Positions 17,851 through 27,019 of a stretch of 64,000 bases of DNA are shown here, one piece after another. The translations under genes were made by a program, and so were the position numbers. How positions within the stretch are numbered: the first letter of the stretch is position 1; each line of letters opens with the position of its first letter. This DNA is from Proteiniborus sp. MB09-C3. GTDB lineage: Bacteria; Bacillota; Clostridia; Tissierellales; Proteiniboraceae. Where the stretch lies: NCBI RefSeq assembly GCF_030263895.1, contig NZ_CP127161.1, forward strand, positions 1,860,001-1,924,000, in the 5' to 3' direction. The notes beneath the pieces were generated by a model. The model was not told the origin of the DNA. It worked only from the letters and a program-made list of their open reading frames with translations, and did not search any database.

Positions 17851-18393
17851 TTACTTGATTTCAGTGACACCAGTTACGGAGCTTTCTTCGTCTATAGTAG
17901 CCGAAGTCTTATACTCTTCGTTAGCAAAATATAAATTTCCTTCTATTTTAGCATCTACTAATTGGAAACCATTTGCTTCTACATAAACATCTCCTACAAA
18001 AGTACCACTTTGAATTCTAGCATTTTCGCTTTTAACGATTAGTTTTGGTGCTGTTAATGTATATCTTGCAGTTACATTTCTGTTATCATCTTGTTCATAA
18101 AGAGCTATTTTACGTGCAGTCTCATTTTTATTAGTAAAATCTCCTTCTAATACAATGTCCTTATCAATAGTTATATCTTCTAATACTGCAATAATCCAAG
18201 TACCTTCCTTTCCTGCTGCTTTTAAGAAAGCATCTGCATTATTCACTATTGAAGGTGTTGTTGATACCTCTGCTTGATTTCCTTGTTGCTCTTGCTGCTG
18301 CGGCTCTTGTTGTTGTGATTCTTGTTTTGGTGTACATCCTGATAAAAGAGCAGCACCTAAAGCTAAAGATAAAAGCAATGATTTAAACTTCAT
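17851..18393 (-). CDS. Unrecognised lipoprotein with repetitive beta-strand region
   Basis: A 180-residue lipoprotein: signal with lipobox LLSGC (Cys20), a Gln/Glu-rich linker (about 24-45) and a domain of short regular strands (about 60-180) with alternating hydrophobics such as IRTxxSGTF-type turns (RIQSGTFVGDVYVEANGF, KIEGNLYFANEEY). The pattern suggests a small parallel beta-helix, possibly polymer-forming or carbohydrate-binding, but I do not recognise the family. ATG at 18391-18393 follows AAGGAGGAGAT. It is a single gene convergent with opp. Confidence 0.75.
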   Translation of the reverse strand: MKFKSLLLSLALGAALLSGCTPKQESQQQEPQQQEQQGNQAEVSTTPSIVNNADAFLKAAGKEGTWIIAVLEDITIDKDIVLEGDFTNKNETARKIALYEQDDNRNVTARYTLTAPKLIVKSENARIQSGTFVGDVYVEANGFQLVDAKIEGNLYFANEEYKTSATIDEESSVTGVTEIK

Positions 18394-18796
18394 TAATATC
18401 TCCTCCTTATGTATGCTTACTATTCTTTAGTTTTATTTTATCATATATTTTCCATAATAACAATTTTATCATAAAACTAAAAAGATTTATTTTGTTCAGC
18501 ATTGTAATTAAATTAATAATATTGGTTATTTGCCAATTTTTCATGTTGTAATCTGTAGATTTTATTGATTGCTCACTAATGTCCATTCCATGCATTATTT
18601 TTTCAAGCTTATTATATACAAAGTTAAACCTTTTATACAAATATTAGTAAAATAAGAAGGTAAGTTTTATGATTTTCCCTAGTTTTATGGGTGACACTTC
18701 GTAGAATATTATTTTTTTTATTTTAACTATTCCTAATCTTCAAAAAAGCTTGTATAATATATTTAGGGTCTCAAAATAATTGACGGGGGTGTTTTT
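18394..18796. other. Intergenic, AT-rich
   Basis: About 400 bases between divergent genes. A 77-codon minus-strand frame (18407-18640) was rejected. TATAAT at 18753-18758 is a plausible -10 box for the S9 peptidase gene. Nothing else is seen. Confidence 0.4.
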
Positions 18797-20794
18797 ATGG
18801 AAAATTTAAGGCTTGATGATTTTACTAAATATAAGTTTTTGTCTGGTATCAAAGCTTCACCAGCAGGACAATATTTAGGTTTTGTGCTTCACCAAATGGA
18901 TGTAGATGAAAACAAATATCTTTCTAACATCTATGTTCATGATTTAAAAGAAGGAGTATCTATTAAGTTAACTTCATTAGATGAAGAAAGGTCCTTTGTA
19001 TGGAAAGATGAAAATACTATGCTATTCCCTTCAATACGAAATAAAAAGGATAGGGAGAGAAAAGAAAAAGGAGAACAATTAACCGCATATTATGAAATAA
19101 ATCTAAAGGGTGGAGAAGCAAATAAAGCTTTTGAAGTTCCACTTAATGTTACCAATCTAGAAATATTAGATGAAGAACATCTGTTGTTAACAGCAGTATA
19201 TGATCATAATTATCCTAAGCTAGATGAATTAACCAATGAGGAAAAAGAAAAAGCTTTAAAGCAAGTAAAAGAGAACAAGGACTATGAAGTATTAGATGAG
19301 ATTCCTTTTTGGCTAAATGGTCAGGGCTTTACAAATAAAAAAAGAAATAGGCTATATATTTATAACATAAAAGAAGGCAAAGCTATTGCTATAACTGATG
19401 AATATACTGATGTAGGCAGCTATAAGCTTAATCGTGAAAGGACAAAGGCTCTTATAATTGGCTCTACATATACTGACAAGATGGAAATGAAATCAGACAT
19501 TTATATTTTGGATATAGAAAATAACAGTCTAAAAAATATTTCTATGGGAACTCTTTTCAGATACTCATCAGGAAGCTTTTTAGGAGATAAAATAATATTT
19601 ACAGGACATGAAGCTAAATCCTTTGGCCTCAATGAAAATCCTAGCTTTTATACAATGAAATTAGATGGTTCAAATGTTGAAAAAATATCGGGTGATTTTG
19701 AGTTTAGCATCTGGAATTCAGTTGGCTCTGATTGTAGGTATGGCGGAAGTCAATCCATGAAGATTGATGGCAAGTATTTATACTTTGTGACTACTGAGTG
19801 GGATAGTTCTTTTATCAATAGAATAGATTTAAATGGAAATATTGAAAAGCTATCGGCTGGGAAAGGTTCTATTGACGGTTTAGAAGTATTAGATGGTAAA
19901 ATACATTTCATAGGATTAAGAGGGCTTAAATTACAAGAGCTATACTCTTTAGAAGGAGAGCAAGAAATACAGCTGACACATTTTAATGATTGGGTATTAG
20001 AGGAAAAGAAAGTGTCAGCTCCTGAAAAATTATCTTTTGTAGTAGAAGATAATATTACTATTGAAGGATGGGTGTTAAAGCCTGTAGATTATAAGGAAGG
20101 TGAGAAATATCCTGCAATACTGGATATTCACGGTGGGCCTAAAACAGCTTATGGTGAGGTTTTCTTCCATGAAATGCAATATTGGGCTAATGAAGGATAT
20201 GTAGTTTTATTCTGCAATCCAAGAGGGAGTGATGGCAGAGGTAACCAATTCGCAGATATTCGTGGTAAGTATGGTACTATAGACTATGATGATTTAATGA
20301 AATTTACTGATTTAGTATTAGAACAATATCTATGCATAGACAAAGACCGAATTGGAGTAACTGGCGGCTCCTATGGTGGATTCATGACAAATTGGATTAT
20401 AGGACATACAAATAGATTTAAGGCAGCAGCATCTCAGAGAAGCATATCAAACTGGACTTCAAAATTTGCTACTACTGATATCGGATATTACTTTGTAGAT
20501 GATCAAAATGCAGCTACACCTTGGTCTGATTACGAAAAACTATGGTTCCATTCTCCAATGAAATATGCAGACAAGGTAAGTACACCGACTTTGTTTATAC
20601 ATTCTGAAGAGGATTATCGCTGTTGGCTTTCAGAAGGTATTCAAATGTTCACCTCATTAAAATATCATGGAGTTGAATCTAGACTTTGTATGTTTAGAGG
20701 AGAAAACCATGAGCTAAGCAGATCAGGTAAGCCAAAGCATAGAATTAGAAGACTTGAGGAGATTACAAACTGGTTTAACAAATATTTAAAATAA
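18797..20794 (+). CDS. S9 family prolyl oligopeptidase/acylaminoacyl peptidase
   Basis: A 665-residue serine peptidase. The N-terminal part (about 10-400) is a seven-bladed propeller that gates access of short peptides. The C-terminal alpha/beta hydrolase domain has GGSYGG (Ser525), an acid in SEEDYRC (Asp606) and a histidine in GENHEL (His638), a complete catalytic triad. No signal peptide, so it works on peptides inside the cell, in keeping with the Opp system and M3 peptidases nearby. ATG at 18797 lies behind GACGGGGGTG. Confidence 0.93.
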   Translation: MENLRLDDFTKYKFLSGIKASPAGQYLGFVLHQMDVDENKYLSNIYVHDLKEGVSIKLTSLDEERSFVWKDENTMLFPSIRNKKDRERKEKGEQLTAYYEINLKGGEANKAFEVPLNVTNLEILDEEHLLLTAVYDHNYPKLDELTNEEKEKALKQVKENKDYEVLDEIPFWLNGQGFTNKKRNRLYIYNIKEGKAIAITDEYTDVGSYKLNRERTKALIIGSTYTDKMEMKSDIYILDIENNSLKNISMGTLFRYSSGSFLGDKIIFTGHEAKSFGLNENPSFYTMKLDGSNVEKISGDFEFSIWNSVGSDCRYGGSQSMKIDGKYLYFVTTEWDSSFINRIDLNGNIEKLSAGKGSIDGLEVLDGKIHFIGLRGLKLQELYSLEGEQEIQLTHFNDWVLEEKKVSAPEKLSFVVEDNITIEGWVLKPVDYKEGEKYPAILDIHGGPKTAYGEVFFHEMQYWANEGYVVLFCNPRGSDGRGNQFADIRGKYGTIDYDDLMKFTDLVLEQYLCIDKDRIGVTGGSYGGFMTNWIIGHTNRFKAAASQRSISNWTSKFATTDIGYYFVDDQNAATPWSDYEKLWFHSPMKYADKVSTPTLFIHSEEDYRCWLSEGIQMFTSLKYHGVESRLCMFRGENHELSRSGKPKHRIRRLEEITNWFNKYLK

Positions 20795-20865
20795 TTGTTA
20801 TAAAGATAGTATTTTTCTCCATAACATGGTAATGTTATATTGATTATATACAAGGAGGGGTTTTG

Positions 20866-22563
20866 ATGATTAAGTTCAAGGATTATGAGTACAATAGACC
20901 TGATTTAAATAAAGTCGGAGAACAATTTGAAGGCCTATTGTTAAGATTTAATAATGCAGAATCATTTGATGAACAAAATCAAATAATGGCAGAAGTAAAC
21001 AAGATTCGTTCCAATGTAGAAACTATGGCAAACCTAGTCTACATTAGACATTCTATTAACACTGAGGACGAGTTTTACGCAAAGGAACAGGACTTTTTTG
21101 ATGAAAACATGCCTAAATATCAAAATATTACTTCTAAATTTTATAAGGCATTAGTTGAATCAAAGTATAGAAAAGAATTAGAAAGAGTTTGGGGCAGACA
21201 AATATTCACACTAGCAGAATTGGAATTAAAAACATTTTCAGAAGAAATTATAGAGGATTTAGTAAAAGAAAATAAGCTAGTAACTGAATACGATAAGCTC
21301 ATAGCCTCAGCTAAAATAGACTTTGAAGGTGAAGAAAGAAATCTAAGTCAAATGGCACCTTTTATGCAGTCAAAAGACAGGACTATGAGAAAAAAAGCTT
21401 ATGAGACTTACATAAATTTCTTTAAAGAAAATGAATCAAAGTTTGATGAGATATATGATAGCTTAGTTAAAGTAAGAGATGGAATGGCTAAAAAATTAGG
21501 ATATGAAAACTATGTAGTTATGGGCTATGCGCGTATGTCTAGATCAGACTATAATGCTGAAATGGTAGCAAACTATAGGAAACAAGTTTATGAAGACTTG
21601 GTACCTGTTGTAGTTGAACTAAAAGATAGACAGAGAAAAAGACTTGGGCTTGATGAGTTTAAATATTACGATGAGCCATTAGGATATACTACTGGTAATG
21701 CTACTCCTAAGGGTGAGCCTGAATGGATTTTAGAAAATGGCAGGAAGATGTACAAGGAATTATCAAAGGAAACAGACGAATTCTTTACATTTATGGTAGA
21801 GAGAGAACTATTAGATCTAGTAAGTAAAAAAGGGAAGATGAGTGGAGGCTATTGTACATATATTTCTGATTACAAATCGCCATTTATATTCTCTAATTTC
21901 AATGGAACCAGTGGAGATGTAGATGTGCTAACTCATGAGGCAGGCCATGCTTTCCAATCTTATTTGAGCAGAGATTACGAAGTGCCTGAGTACAGCTTCC
22001 CAACGTTAGAAGCATGTGAAATCCACTCTATGAGTATGGAATTTATTACATGGCCTTGGATGGAATTATTCTTTGAAGATGAAGTAGATAAATATAAATT
22101 TAGTCATTTAAGCGGAGCTGTAAACTTTATACCTTATGGAGTTACTGTAGACGAGTTTCAACATTTTGTATATGAAAACCCAGAAGCAACTCCAGAGGAA
22201 AGAAAGGCTAAATGGAGAGAAATAGAGCGTAAATATCTTCCATTTAGAGACTACGAAGACAATGATTTATTAAACAGAGGTGGCTATTGGTTTAGACAAG
22301 GCCATATATTTGGTTCTCCATTCTATTATATTGACTATACTTTAGCTCAGGTTTGTGCTTTCCAATTTTGGATTAAAATAAATCAAGATAAAGAAAAAGC
22401 GTGGGAAGATTACACTAGACTATGTAAAGCAGGAGGAAGCAAGTCTTTCCTAGAATTAGTAGAGCTTGCAAACTTAGAAAATCCATTTGTGGACGGTACG
22501 ATTAAGAAGGTAGTAGGACCAATAAAAGAATGGTTGGACGGAATAGACGATAGAAAGTTCTAG
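20866..22563 (+). CDS. M3 family oligoendopeptidase (second copy)
   Basis: Start taken at ATG 20866, five bases after AAGGAGGGG; the TTG at 20863 is too close to that site. The 565-residue protein has HEAGH (His357, Glu358, His361) with the following EACEIHSMSMEF block that supplies the third zinc ligand. It shares family but little sequence with PepF at 4680-6497, and the conserved MARMSRSDYN-type region (YARMSRSDYNAEMV) identifies the M3B subgroup often simply named M3 family oligoendopeptidase. It ends in a strong hairpin. Confidence 0.92.
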   Translation: MIKFKDYEYNRPDLNKVGEQFEGLLLRFNNAESFDEQNQIMAEVNKIRSNVETMANLVYIRHSINTEDEFYAKEQDFFDENMPKYQNITSKFYKALVESKYRKELERVWGRQIFTLAELELKTFSEEIIEDLVKENKLVTEYDKLIASAKIDFEGEERNLSQMAPFMQSKDRTMRKKAYETYINFFKENESKFDEIYDSLVKVRDGMAKKLGYENYVVMGYARMSRSDYNAEMVANYRKQVYEDLVPVVVELKDRQRKRLGLDEFKYYDEPLGYTTGNATPKGEPEWILENGRKMYKELSKETDEFFTFMVERELLDLVSKKGKMSGGYCTYISDYKSPFIFSNFNGTSGDVDVLTHEAGHAFQSYLSRDYEVPEYSFPTLEACEIHSMSMEFITWPWMELFFEDEVDKYKFSHLSGAVNFIPYGVTVDEFQHFVYENPEATPEERKAKWREIERKYLPFRDYEDNDLLNRGGYWFRQGHIFGSPFYYIDYTLAQVCAFQFWIKINQDKEKAWEDYTRLCKAGGSKSFLELVELANLENPFVDGTIKKVVGPIKEWLDGIDDRKF

Positions 22564-22568
22564 AACAA

Positions 22569-22610
22569 TGAGGCTTAGGCTTTTATAATTTTGTAAAAGC
22601 CTAAGCCTCA
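22569..22610 (+). terminator. 16-bp hairpin after the M3 peptidase gene
   Basis: TGAGGCTTAGGCTTTT (22569-22584) pairs perfectly with 22595-22610 across the loop ATAATTTTGT. No U-tract follows. The loop sequence recurs in the repeat at 23323-23377. Confidence 0.6.
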
Positions 22611-22848
22611 TACACTTTCATAAAAAATGTGAGAGGAAAAGCATAAGATATATAGCGATAAAAAATGTAAGATATAGGAAGATAATAAAGAAATACATAG
22701 TAAGAACTATGAATTTACTGCAAATATTGATATAAAAAACGAGAATAGAATTGCTCAGAATGGATTAAAAATTAAATTTGATAAGATTATAAAAGTCTGC
22801 CTTGAACTTATAAAAGGTTGATCATCTATGTTAAATAGGAGGAAAGAT

Positions 22849-23289
22849 ATGCTAGAGATAAGAAAAGTTAATCCTGAAATGACTTATAGTATTAGACATA
22901 GTGTCCTACGTCCGCATCAGACATTTGAGGACTGTAAATATGATACAGACTATGCAGACAACGCATTTCATGTAGGGGCATTCTATCAAGGAAAACTAAT
23001 AAGCGTCGCATCATTTTGTGTAGAAAAGTATCCAGATTTTTCTATTGAGATTCAATACAGATTAAGAGCAATGGCAACTCTTGATAGTTTTCGATACTTA
23101 GGAGCCGGAAGATCAATAGTTAATTATGCTGAAAAATTGTTAAAGGAGCAGGACATTAACTTTTTATGGTGTAAAGGGAGAACTACAGTACAAGAATATT
23201 ATAAAAAACTAGGCTTTAAAATACATGGTGAAGTATTTGATTATCCTCCTATTGGTCCTCATATCATTATGTATAAAAAGTTGATATAA
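22849..23289 (+). CDS. GNAT family N-acetyltransferase
   Basis: Start at ATG 22849 behind AGGAGGAAAG (the ATG at 22828 has no site). The 146-residue protein has the GNAT fold: N-terminal strand MLEIRKVNP, the strand RLRAMATL and the acetyl-CoA loop RYLGAGRSIVNYAE, a variant of QxxGxG/A, then EYYKKLGFK near the C-terminus. The substrate cannot be told. Many members of this type are of the ElaA-like kind (SIRHSVLRPHQ near the start). Confidence 0.85.
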   Translation: MLEIRKVNPEMTYSIRHSVLRPHQTFEDCKYDTDYADNAFHVGAFYQGKLISVASFCVEKYPDFSIEIQYRLRAMATLDSFRYLGAGRSIVNYAEKLLKEQDINFLWCKGRTTVQEYYKKLGFKIHGEVFDYPPIGPHIIMYKKLI

Positions 23290-23322
23290 ATGGCCAATGA
23301 CTAATGAATGAGTAAATATGTA

Positions 23323-23377
23323 TAGGGTCATGCTTTCATAATTTTGTTTTTTACGAAATCATAAAAGCATGACCCTA
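23323..23377. repeat. Long hairpin carrying the GGGTCATG repeat
   Basis: TAGGGTCATGCTTT (23323-23336) pairs perfectly over 14 bp with AAAGCATGACCCTA (23364-23377). The interior can pair further with interruptions. It lies between the GNAT gene and the sigY promoter and probably terminates or insulates. One arm is repeated at 17787. Confidence 0.6.
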
Positions 23378-23395
23378 ATTTAAATTTTCACTAAG

Positions 23396-23423
23396 TGAAC
23401 AAAATAATATTCTAAACCGTATA
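23396..23423 (+). promoter_or_regulatory. Candidate ECF-type promoter of the sigY operon
   Basis: TGAACA (23396-23401), a 16-base spacer and CGTATA (23418-23423). The TGAAC -35 and CGT -10 are the pattern used by many ECF sigma factors including B. subtilis SigY, which transcribes its own operon. The sequence match is direct; autoregulation is inferred. Confidence 0.55.
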
Positions 23424-23456
23424 ACAGATGTAAAGAATATTTAAGAGGTGATGCAG

Positions 23457-23987
23457 TTGGATGAAAAGACAATTGAATTAATAAAAGCAGCTCAAGGTGG
23501 TAACAGATACGCATTGGCACAACTGCTGCATGAAAGCTATACAGCTGTTTATAGGTATCTTCTTAAATTGACTTTAAATGAATATGAGGCACAGGATATT
23601 GCTCAGGATGCTATGGTTAAGGCTATAGAAAAAATTAATATATATAATTACGAGAAATCTTCTTTTTCTACATGGATGATTACGATAGCCAAAAACTTAT
23701 TCATAGATAGAGTAAGAAAACAAAAGCTTTTTGACAAATATGCTATAGAAAACTTACACATTGAACAACATTCTACTCCCTTAGAGGATTTTTTAGAAAA
23801 GGATGAAATAATATCGTTTCTAAGCAAGCTTTCACCGAAGTTAAGGGCTCCCATTGTTTTAAAATACGGATTCGATTTTTCCTATGAGGAAATAGCAAAA
23901 TACCTAAAAATTCCTATAGGAACTGTGAAATCAAGAATTTCAAATGGAATAAAGGCTATGAGAAAGGAGATGGGATTCTATGAATAA
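23457..23987 (+). CDS. sigY: ECF sigma factor, SigY type
   Basis: The start is taken as TTG 23457, five bases after AAGAGGTGAT; a GTG at 23448 overlaps that site. The 176-residue product has sigma region 2 (YRYLLKLTLNEYEAQDIAQDAMVKA, with STWMITIAKNLFIDRVRK) and region 4 (FSYEEIAKYLKIPIGTVKSRI). The gene order that follows (YxlC-like, YxlD-like, ABC ATPase, ABC permease) matches the B. subtilis sigY-yxlCDEFG operon, which is why SigY is chosen over other ECF groups. The cognate anti-sigma function probably lies in the overlapping next gene. Confidence 0.85.
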   Translation: MDEKTIELIKAAQGGNRYALAQLLHESYTAVYRYLLKLTLNEYEAQDIAQDAMVKAIEKINIYNYEKSSFSTWMITIAKNLFIDRVRKQKLFDKYAIENLHIEQHSTPLEDFLEKDEIISFLSKLSPKLRAPIVLKYGFDFSYEEIAKYLKIPIGTVKSRISNGIKAMRKEMGFYE

Positions 23988-24288
23988 TGATTCAATAGAA
24001 AAAAAGATATCAGATGCTATAAAAAAAATTGATGATATTAAAGTAAAAGAGCCTGAACTAAATTGGTTTGTTGACTTAGTTTCAGATGAACAGCTGAGAA
24101 TAGCAAAGAGACAAAATAAACAGCTATCAATTTTTTGTGCTTTAGGAGTGATTATTATTGCTTTATCATTTTCCCTATATGCTTTTTTCTTTTCTGCTTT
24201 TGTTGTAGTGCAGTCTATGTCATTAATATTCCCTATTGTAATATTTGTTATGGCAAGGCTAGTATCAAAGGAGGCTAGGATACAATGA
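23980..24288 (+). CDS. YxlC-like probable anti-SigY membrane protein
   Basis: A 102-residue protein with a charged cytoplasmic N-terminus (1-45, with IEKKISDAIKKIDDI and ELNWFVDLVSDEQ) and two membrane helices (about 47-68 and 72-92). The N-terminal pattern and position match YxlC, which restrains SigY in B. subtilis. It overlaps sigY by 8 bases and the next gene by 4 bases (ATGA), so expression is tightly coupled. Assignment rests on layout and general resemblance. Confidence 0.7.
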   Translation: MNNDSIEKKISDAIKKIDDIKVKEPELNWFVDLVSDEQLRIAKRQNKQLSIFCALGVIIIALSFSLYAFFFSAFVVVQSMSLIFPIVIFVMARLVSKEARIQ

Positions 24289-24521
24289 TGCATCCTAATT
24301 TAAATGATTGTCCTATTTGGCTACTAGTTATTCTTTTATCTTTAATAGCCATATTGTTATTTACTCAAGCCTTGTGGCTCTTTAGAAATGCACAGAAAAG
24401 AGGAATTTTCCCTTGGATTTGGGGACTTTGGGGTTTAATTCAATTTCCGTTGCCATTAATTTTCTTTTATTTTTTTGTAATTAGAAAAAACAAATTAAGG
24501 AATGAAGAAAGGAAGATGTGA
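24285..24521 (+). CDS. YxlD/YxlE-like small membrane protein (PLDc_N type)
   Basis: A 78-residue protein with two membrane helices (about 12-32 and 45-68) joined by FRNAQKRGIFPWIWGLWGLIQFPLPLI, a pattern of the PLDc_N family in which YxlD and YxlE fall. In B. subtilis these proteins act with YxlC as negative regulators of SigY. Here only one such gene is present instead of two. One base separates it from the ATPase gene. Confidence 0.65.
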   Translation: MMHPNLNDCPIWLLVILLSLIAILLFTQALWLFRNAQKRGIFPWIWGLWGLIQFPLPLIFFYFFVIRKNKLRNEERKM

Positions 24522-24522
24522 A

Positions 24523-25236
24523 ATGCTAAAAATAGAGAATGTCTCAAAATCTTATAAGGGTGGTAAAAAAGCAGTAGATGGTCTTAGTCTAAAAATAGAT
24601 AAAGGGGATATATATGGATTCATAGGTCATAATGGAGCTGGTAAAACCACAACAATTAAATGCATCACAGGAATATTGGATTTTGATGAAGGAGATATTT
24701 TTATCGATGGAATGTCAATAAAAGAAAGACCCATAGAATGTAAAAGGATAATGGCCTATATTCCTGACAATCCTGATTTATACGAGAACATGACTGGCAT
24801 ACAGTATTTAAGCTTTATTTCAGATATATTTAGTATCTCCAAAGAAACCCGTGAGAGAAATATTGAAAGGTACTCTGATGACTTTGAGCTAACAAAAAAT
24901 CTTGGCGATTTAATATCGTCATATTCACATGGAATGAAACAAAAGCTTGCAATTATTTCTGCCCTAATACATCAGCCAAAGCTTCTTGTATTAGATGAGC
25001 CTTTTGTCGGTCTAGACCCTAAAGCTGCTCATATACTAAAGGAATATATGAAGGATATGTGTCAGAAGGGCAGTGCCATATTCTTTTCTACCCATATCTT
25101 AGAGGTTGCAGAAAAATTATGCAATAAAATTGCTATTATTAAAGCTGGGAAGCTAATTGCTAGCGGAGATACTCAAAAGGTTAAAGGCGACAGTTCCCTT
25201 GAACAATTGTTCTTAGAGGTGACAGAAAATGAATAA
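24523..25236 (+). CDS. YxlF-like ABC transporter ATPase
   Basis: Start at ATG 24523 behind GAAAGGAAG. The 238-residue ATPase has Walker A GHNGAGKTT, signature SYSHGMKQKL, Walker B LLVLDEPFVGLD and H-loop FSTH. It is of the ABC-2 export type and couples to the permease that overlaps its 3' end by 8 bases. The substrate of SigY-controlled transporters is unknown. Confidence 0.9.
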   Translation: MLKIENVSKSYKGGKKAVDGLSLKIDKGDIYGFIGHNGAGKTTTIKCITGILDFDEGDIFIDGMSIKERPIECKRIMAYIPDNPDLYENMTGIQYLSFISDIFSISKETRERNIERYSDDFELTKNLGDLISSYSHGMKQKLAIISALIHQPKLLVLDEPFVGLDPKAAHILKEYMKDMCQKGSAIFFSTHILEVAEKLCNKIAIIKAGKLIASGDTQKVKGDSSLEQLFLEVTENE

Positions 25237-26827
25237 TGTAAAATTACTCATTAAAGCTAATATTATAAATTCCTTTGGCTTAAACAGATTTTTAAAAGAA
25301 TCCTCTAAAGCAGAAAAAACAAAAATGTTTTTTATAGGTATAGCGATATTATGGGCTGTTGTAGCTGTATTCGCATCTGTATTTGCTTATTTTTATATGA
25401 TATCAGATGTTCTAATACAGCTCGATGCTTTAGCTATGCTTCTAGTGATTTCTTTTGTAAATGTGAGCCTAATCTCATTATTTATGAGCATTTATAAAGC
25501 TTCAGGATATTTGTTTTCTTTTAAAGATTACGATCTACTTATGTCATTGCCAGTAAAAACATCTGAAGTATTCATAAATAAATTGCTGTTATTATATAGT
25601 ACAAATTTAATGATATCAATTATTATAGGTTTACCTTCATTGATAGTTTACGGTATAAAGTCTTCGAGCGGTACTATATATTATATCTTTGCATTTATAG
25701 CAATGTTTTTTATAGCATTGATTCCTATGATTATTGGAGCAGCTCTATCCTTTGTTTTGGGAAAGATATCAACAAGGTTTAAATCAACAAATATAATTAT
25801 GATAATTGGTTCCTTTGTCTTAATCATATTATTGATGGCAGGCTCTAATCTTTTAAGCAATATGTCACTAGAGTTTGTTCAGAATATTGCTGAATTGATG
25901 GAGGCTATATCAAAGGCATATTTTCCCATTATATTTTATGTAAATGCACTAGTTAACCTTGATATTCTTTCTTTAGTAGTCTTCATTGGAGTTACAGTAA
26001 TACCATTTGCTTTGTTTGTTTCAATATTTGCAAAGAGCTTTAAGTCTATTAATTCAAAGATGAATGAAAGCTTTAAAGCCTCTAGCTATAAGATGAGCTC
26101 ATTAAAGGTATCATCATCTCTAAAAGCGCTATATAAAAAAGAGATTAGCTTTTACTTTTCATCATATATATACGTTTTAAATACTTCAATTGGTGTCGTG
26201 ATGATGACTATTTTTACTATAGGAATAGCTATTTTTGGCGGAGATAAAATGGCAGAGGTTTTAGATTTGCCTATGATAAAACCATTCATAGTCCCTGCAG
26301 CTACAGCAATTGTGTCTCTATGTATATGTCTAGCCTGTACCACTTCATCTTCAATATCTCTTGAAGGTAAAAATCTTTGGGTAGCAAAATCTCTTCCCAT
26401 AAAGCCAATAGAAATATTGAAGAGCAAGATATTAGTGAATTTAACAATTATTATTCCAGCTCTACTAATTGATATTGTAATTTTAGCAGTATCATTTAAA
26501 ATGAAATTACTATCTTGTTTGCTATTTTTAGCTATTACAGCTCTATATGCCTTTTTGATTTCAATGATAGGAATAATAATAAATTTATTCTTACCGAAGC
26601 TTGAATGGAAATCTCATATTGAAGTTGTAAAGCAAAGTTCCAGTGTAATTGTTTCAATGCTGGCAGGTGCTATTTCAGTAGCTATACCAATATTGCTATA
26701 TAAACTTTTAGAACCAACGAACTATGACATGTTTTCTGCTTTTGTAGCAATAGGGTTATTAATAGTAAATATGTTTTTATGGGCAGCTATCAGAACTAAA
26801 GGTGTAAAAATATTTAATAGTCTTTGA
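25229..26827 (+). CDS. Large ABC-2-type permease of the sigY operon
   Basis: A 532-residue membrane protein with about twelve predicted helices in two sets (roughly 38-260 and 320-530) joined by a cytoplasmic segment with KSFKSINSKMNESFKAS and SSLKALYKKEISFYFSS. It is about twice the length of B. subtilis YxlG (a six-helix permease), so a single chain may supply both permease halves. It is the last gene before a strong terminator. Confidence 0.85.
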   Translation: MNNVKLLIKANIINSFGLNRFLKESSKAEKTKMFFIGIAILWAVVAVFASVFAYFYMISDVLIQLDALAMLLVISFVNVSLISLFMSIYKASGYLFSFKDYDLLMSLPVKTSEVFINKLLLLYSTNLMISIIIGLPSLIVYGIKSSSGTIYYIFAFIAMFFIALIPMIIGAALSFVLGKISTRFKSTNIIMIIGSFVLIILLMAGSNLLSNMSLEFVQNIAELMEAISKAYFPIIFYVNALVNLDILSLVVFIGVTVIPFALFVSIFAKSFKSINSKMNESFKASSYKMSSLKVSSSLKALYKKEISFYFSSYIYVLNTSIGVVMMTIFTIGIAIFGGDKMAEVLDLPMIKPFIVPAATAIVSLCICLACTTSSSISLEGKNLWVAKSLPIKPIEILKSKILVNLTIIIPALLIDIVILAVSFKMKLLSCLLFLAITALYAFLISMIGIIINLFLPKLEWKSHIEVVKQSSSVIVSMLAGAISVAIPILLYKLLEPTNYDMFSAFVAIGLLIVNMFLWAAIRTKGVKIFNSL

Positions 26828-26837
26828 GATTAACGAT

Positions 26838-26872
26838 AAAAAGCATTCAATCTTTCGGTTGAATGCTTTTTA
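26838..26872 (+). terminator. Intrinsic terminator of the sigY operon
   Basis: AAAAAGCATTCAA (26838-26850) pairs with TTGAATGCTTTTT (26859-26871) across the loop TCTTTCGG. Confidence 0.85.
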
Positions 26873-27019
26873 AATGCGATTAAATCTCACTAAAAATAAA
26901 TCTGTTTTTAATAGATTAAGATTGTAACACAGATATAATAATGGTAAAATTAAAGTGTATTTGAAAAATAATCATATTTTATGTAATATTTTGATACGAT
27001 TACGCTTTGGAGGGATAAT

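Noticed and set aside
18407-18640. A 77-codon minus-strand frame upstream of the lipoprotein gene
   Set aside because: It starts with TTG without a ribosome binding site, has low-complexity Ile/Lys/Asn-rich composition typical of AT-rich non-coding DNA, and no recognisable family.
20821-20838. ATAACAT/ATGTTAT hairpin before the second M3 peptidase gene
   Set aside because: Only 7 bp of A/T-rich stem, which is expected by chance in this sequence.
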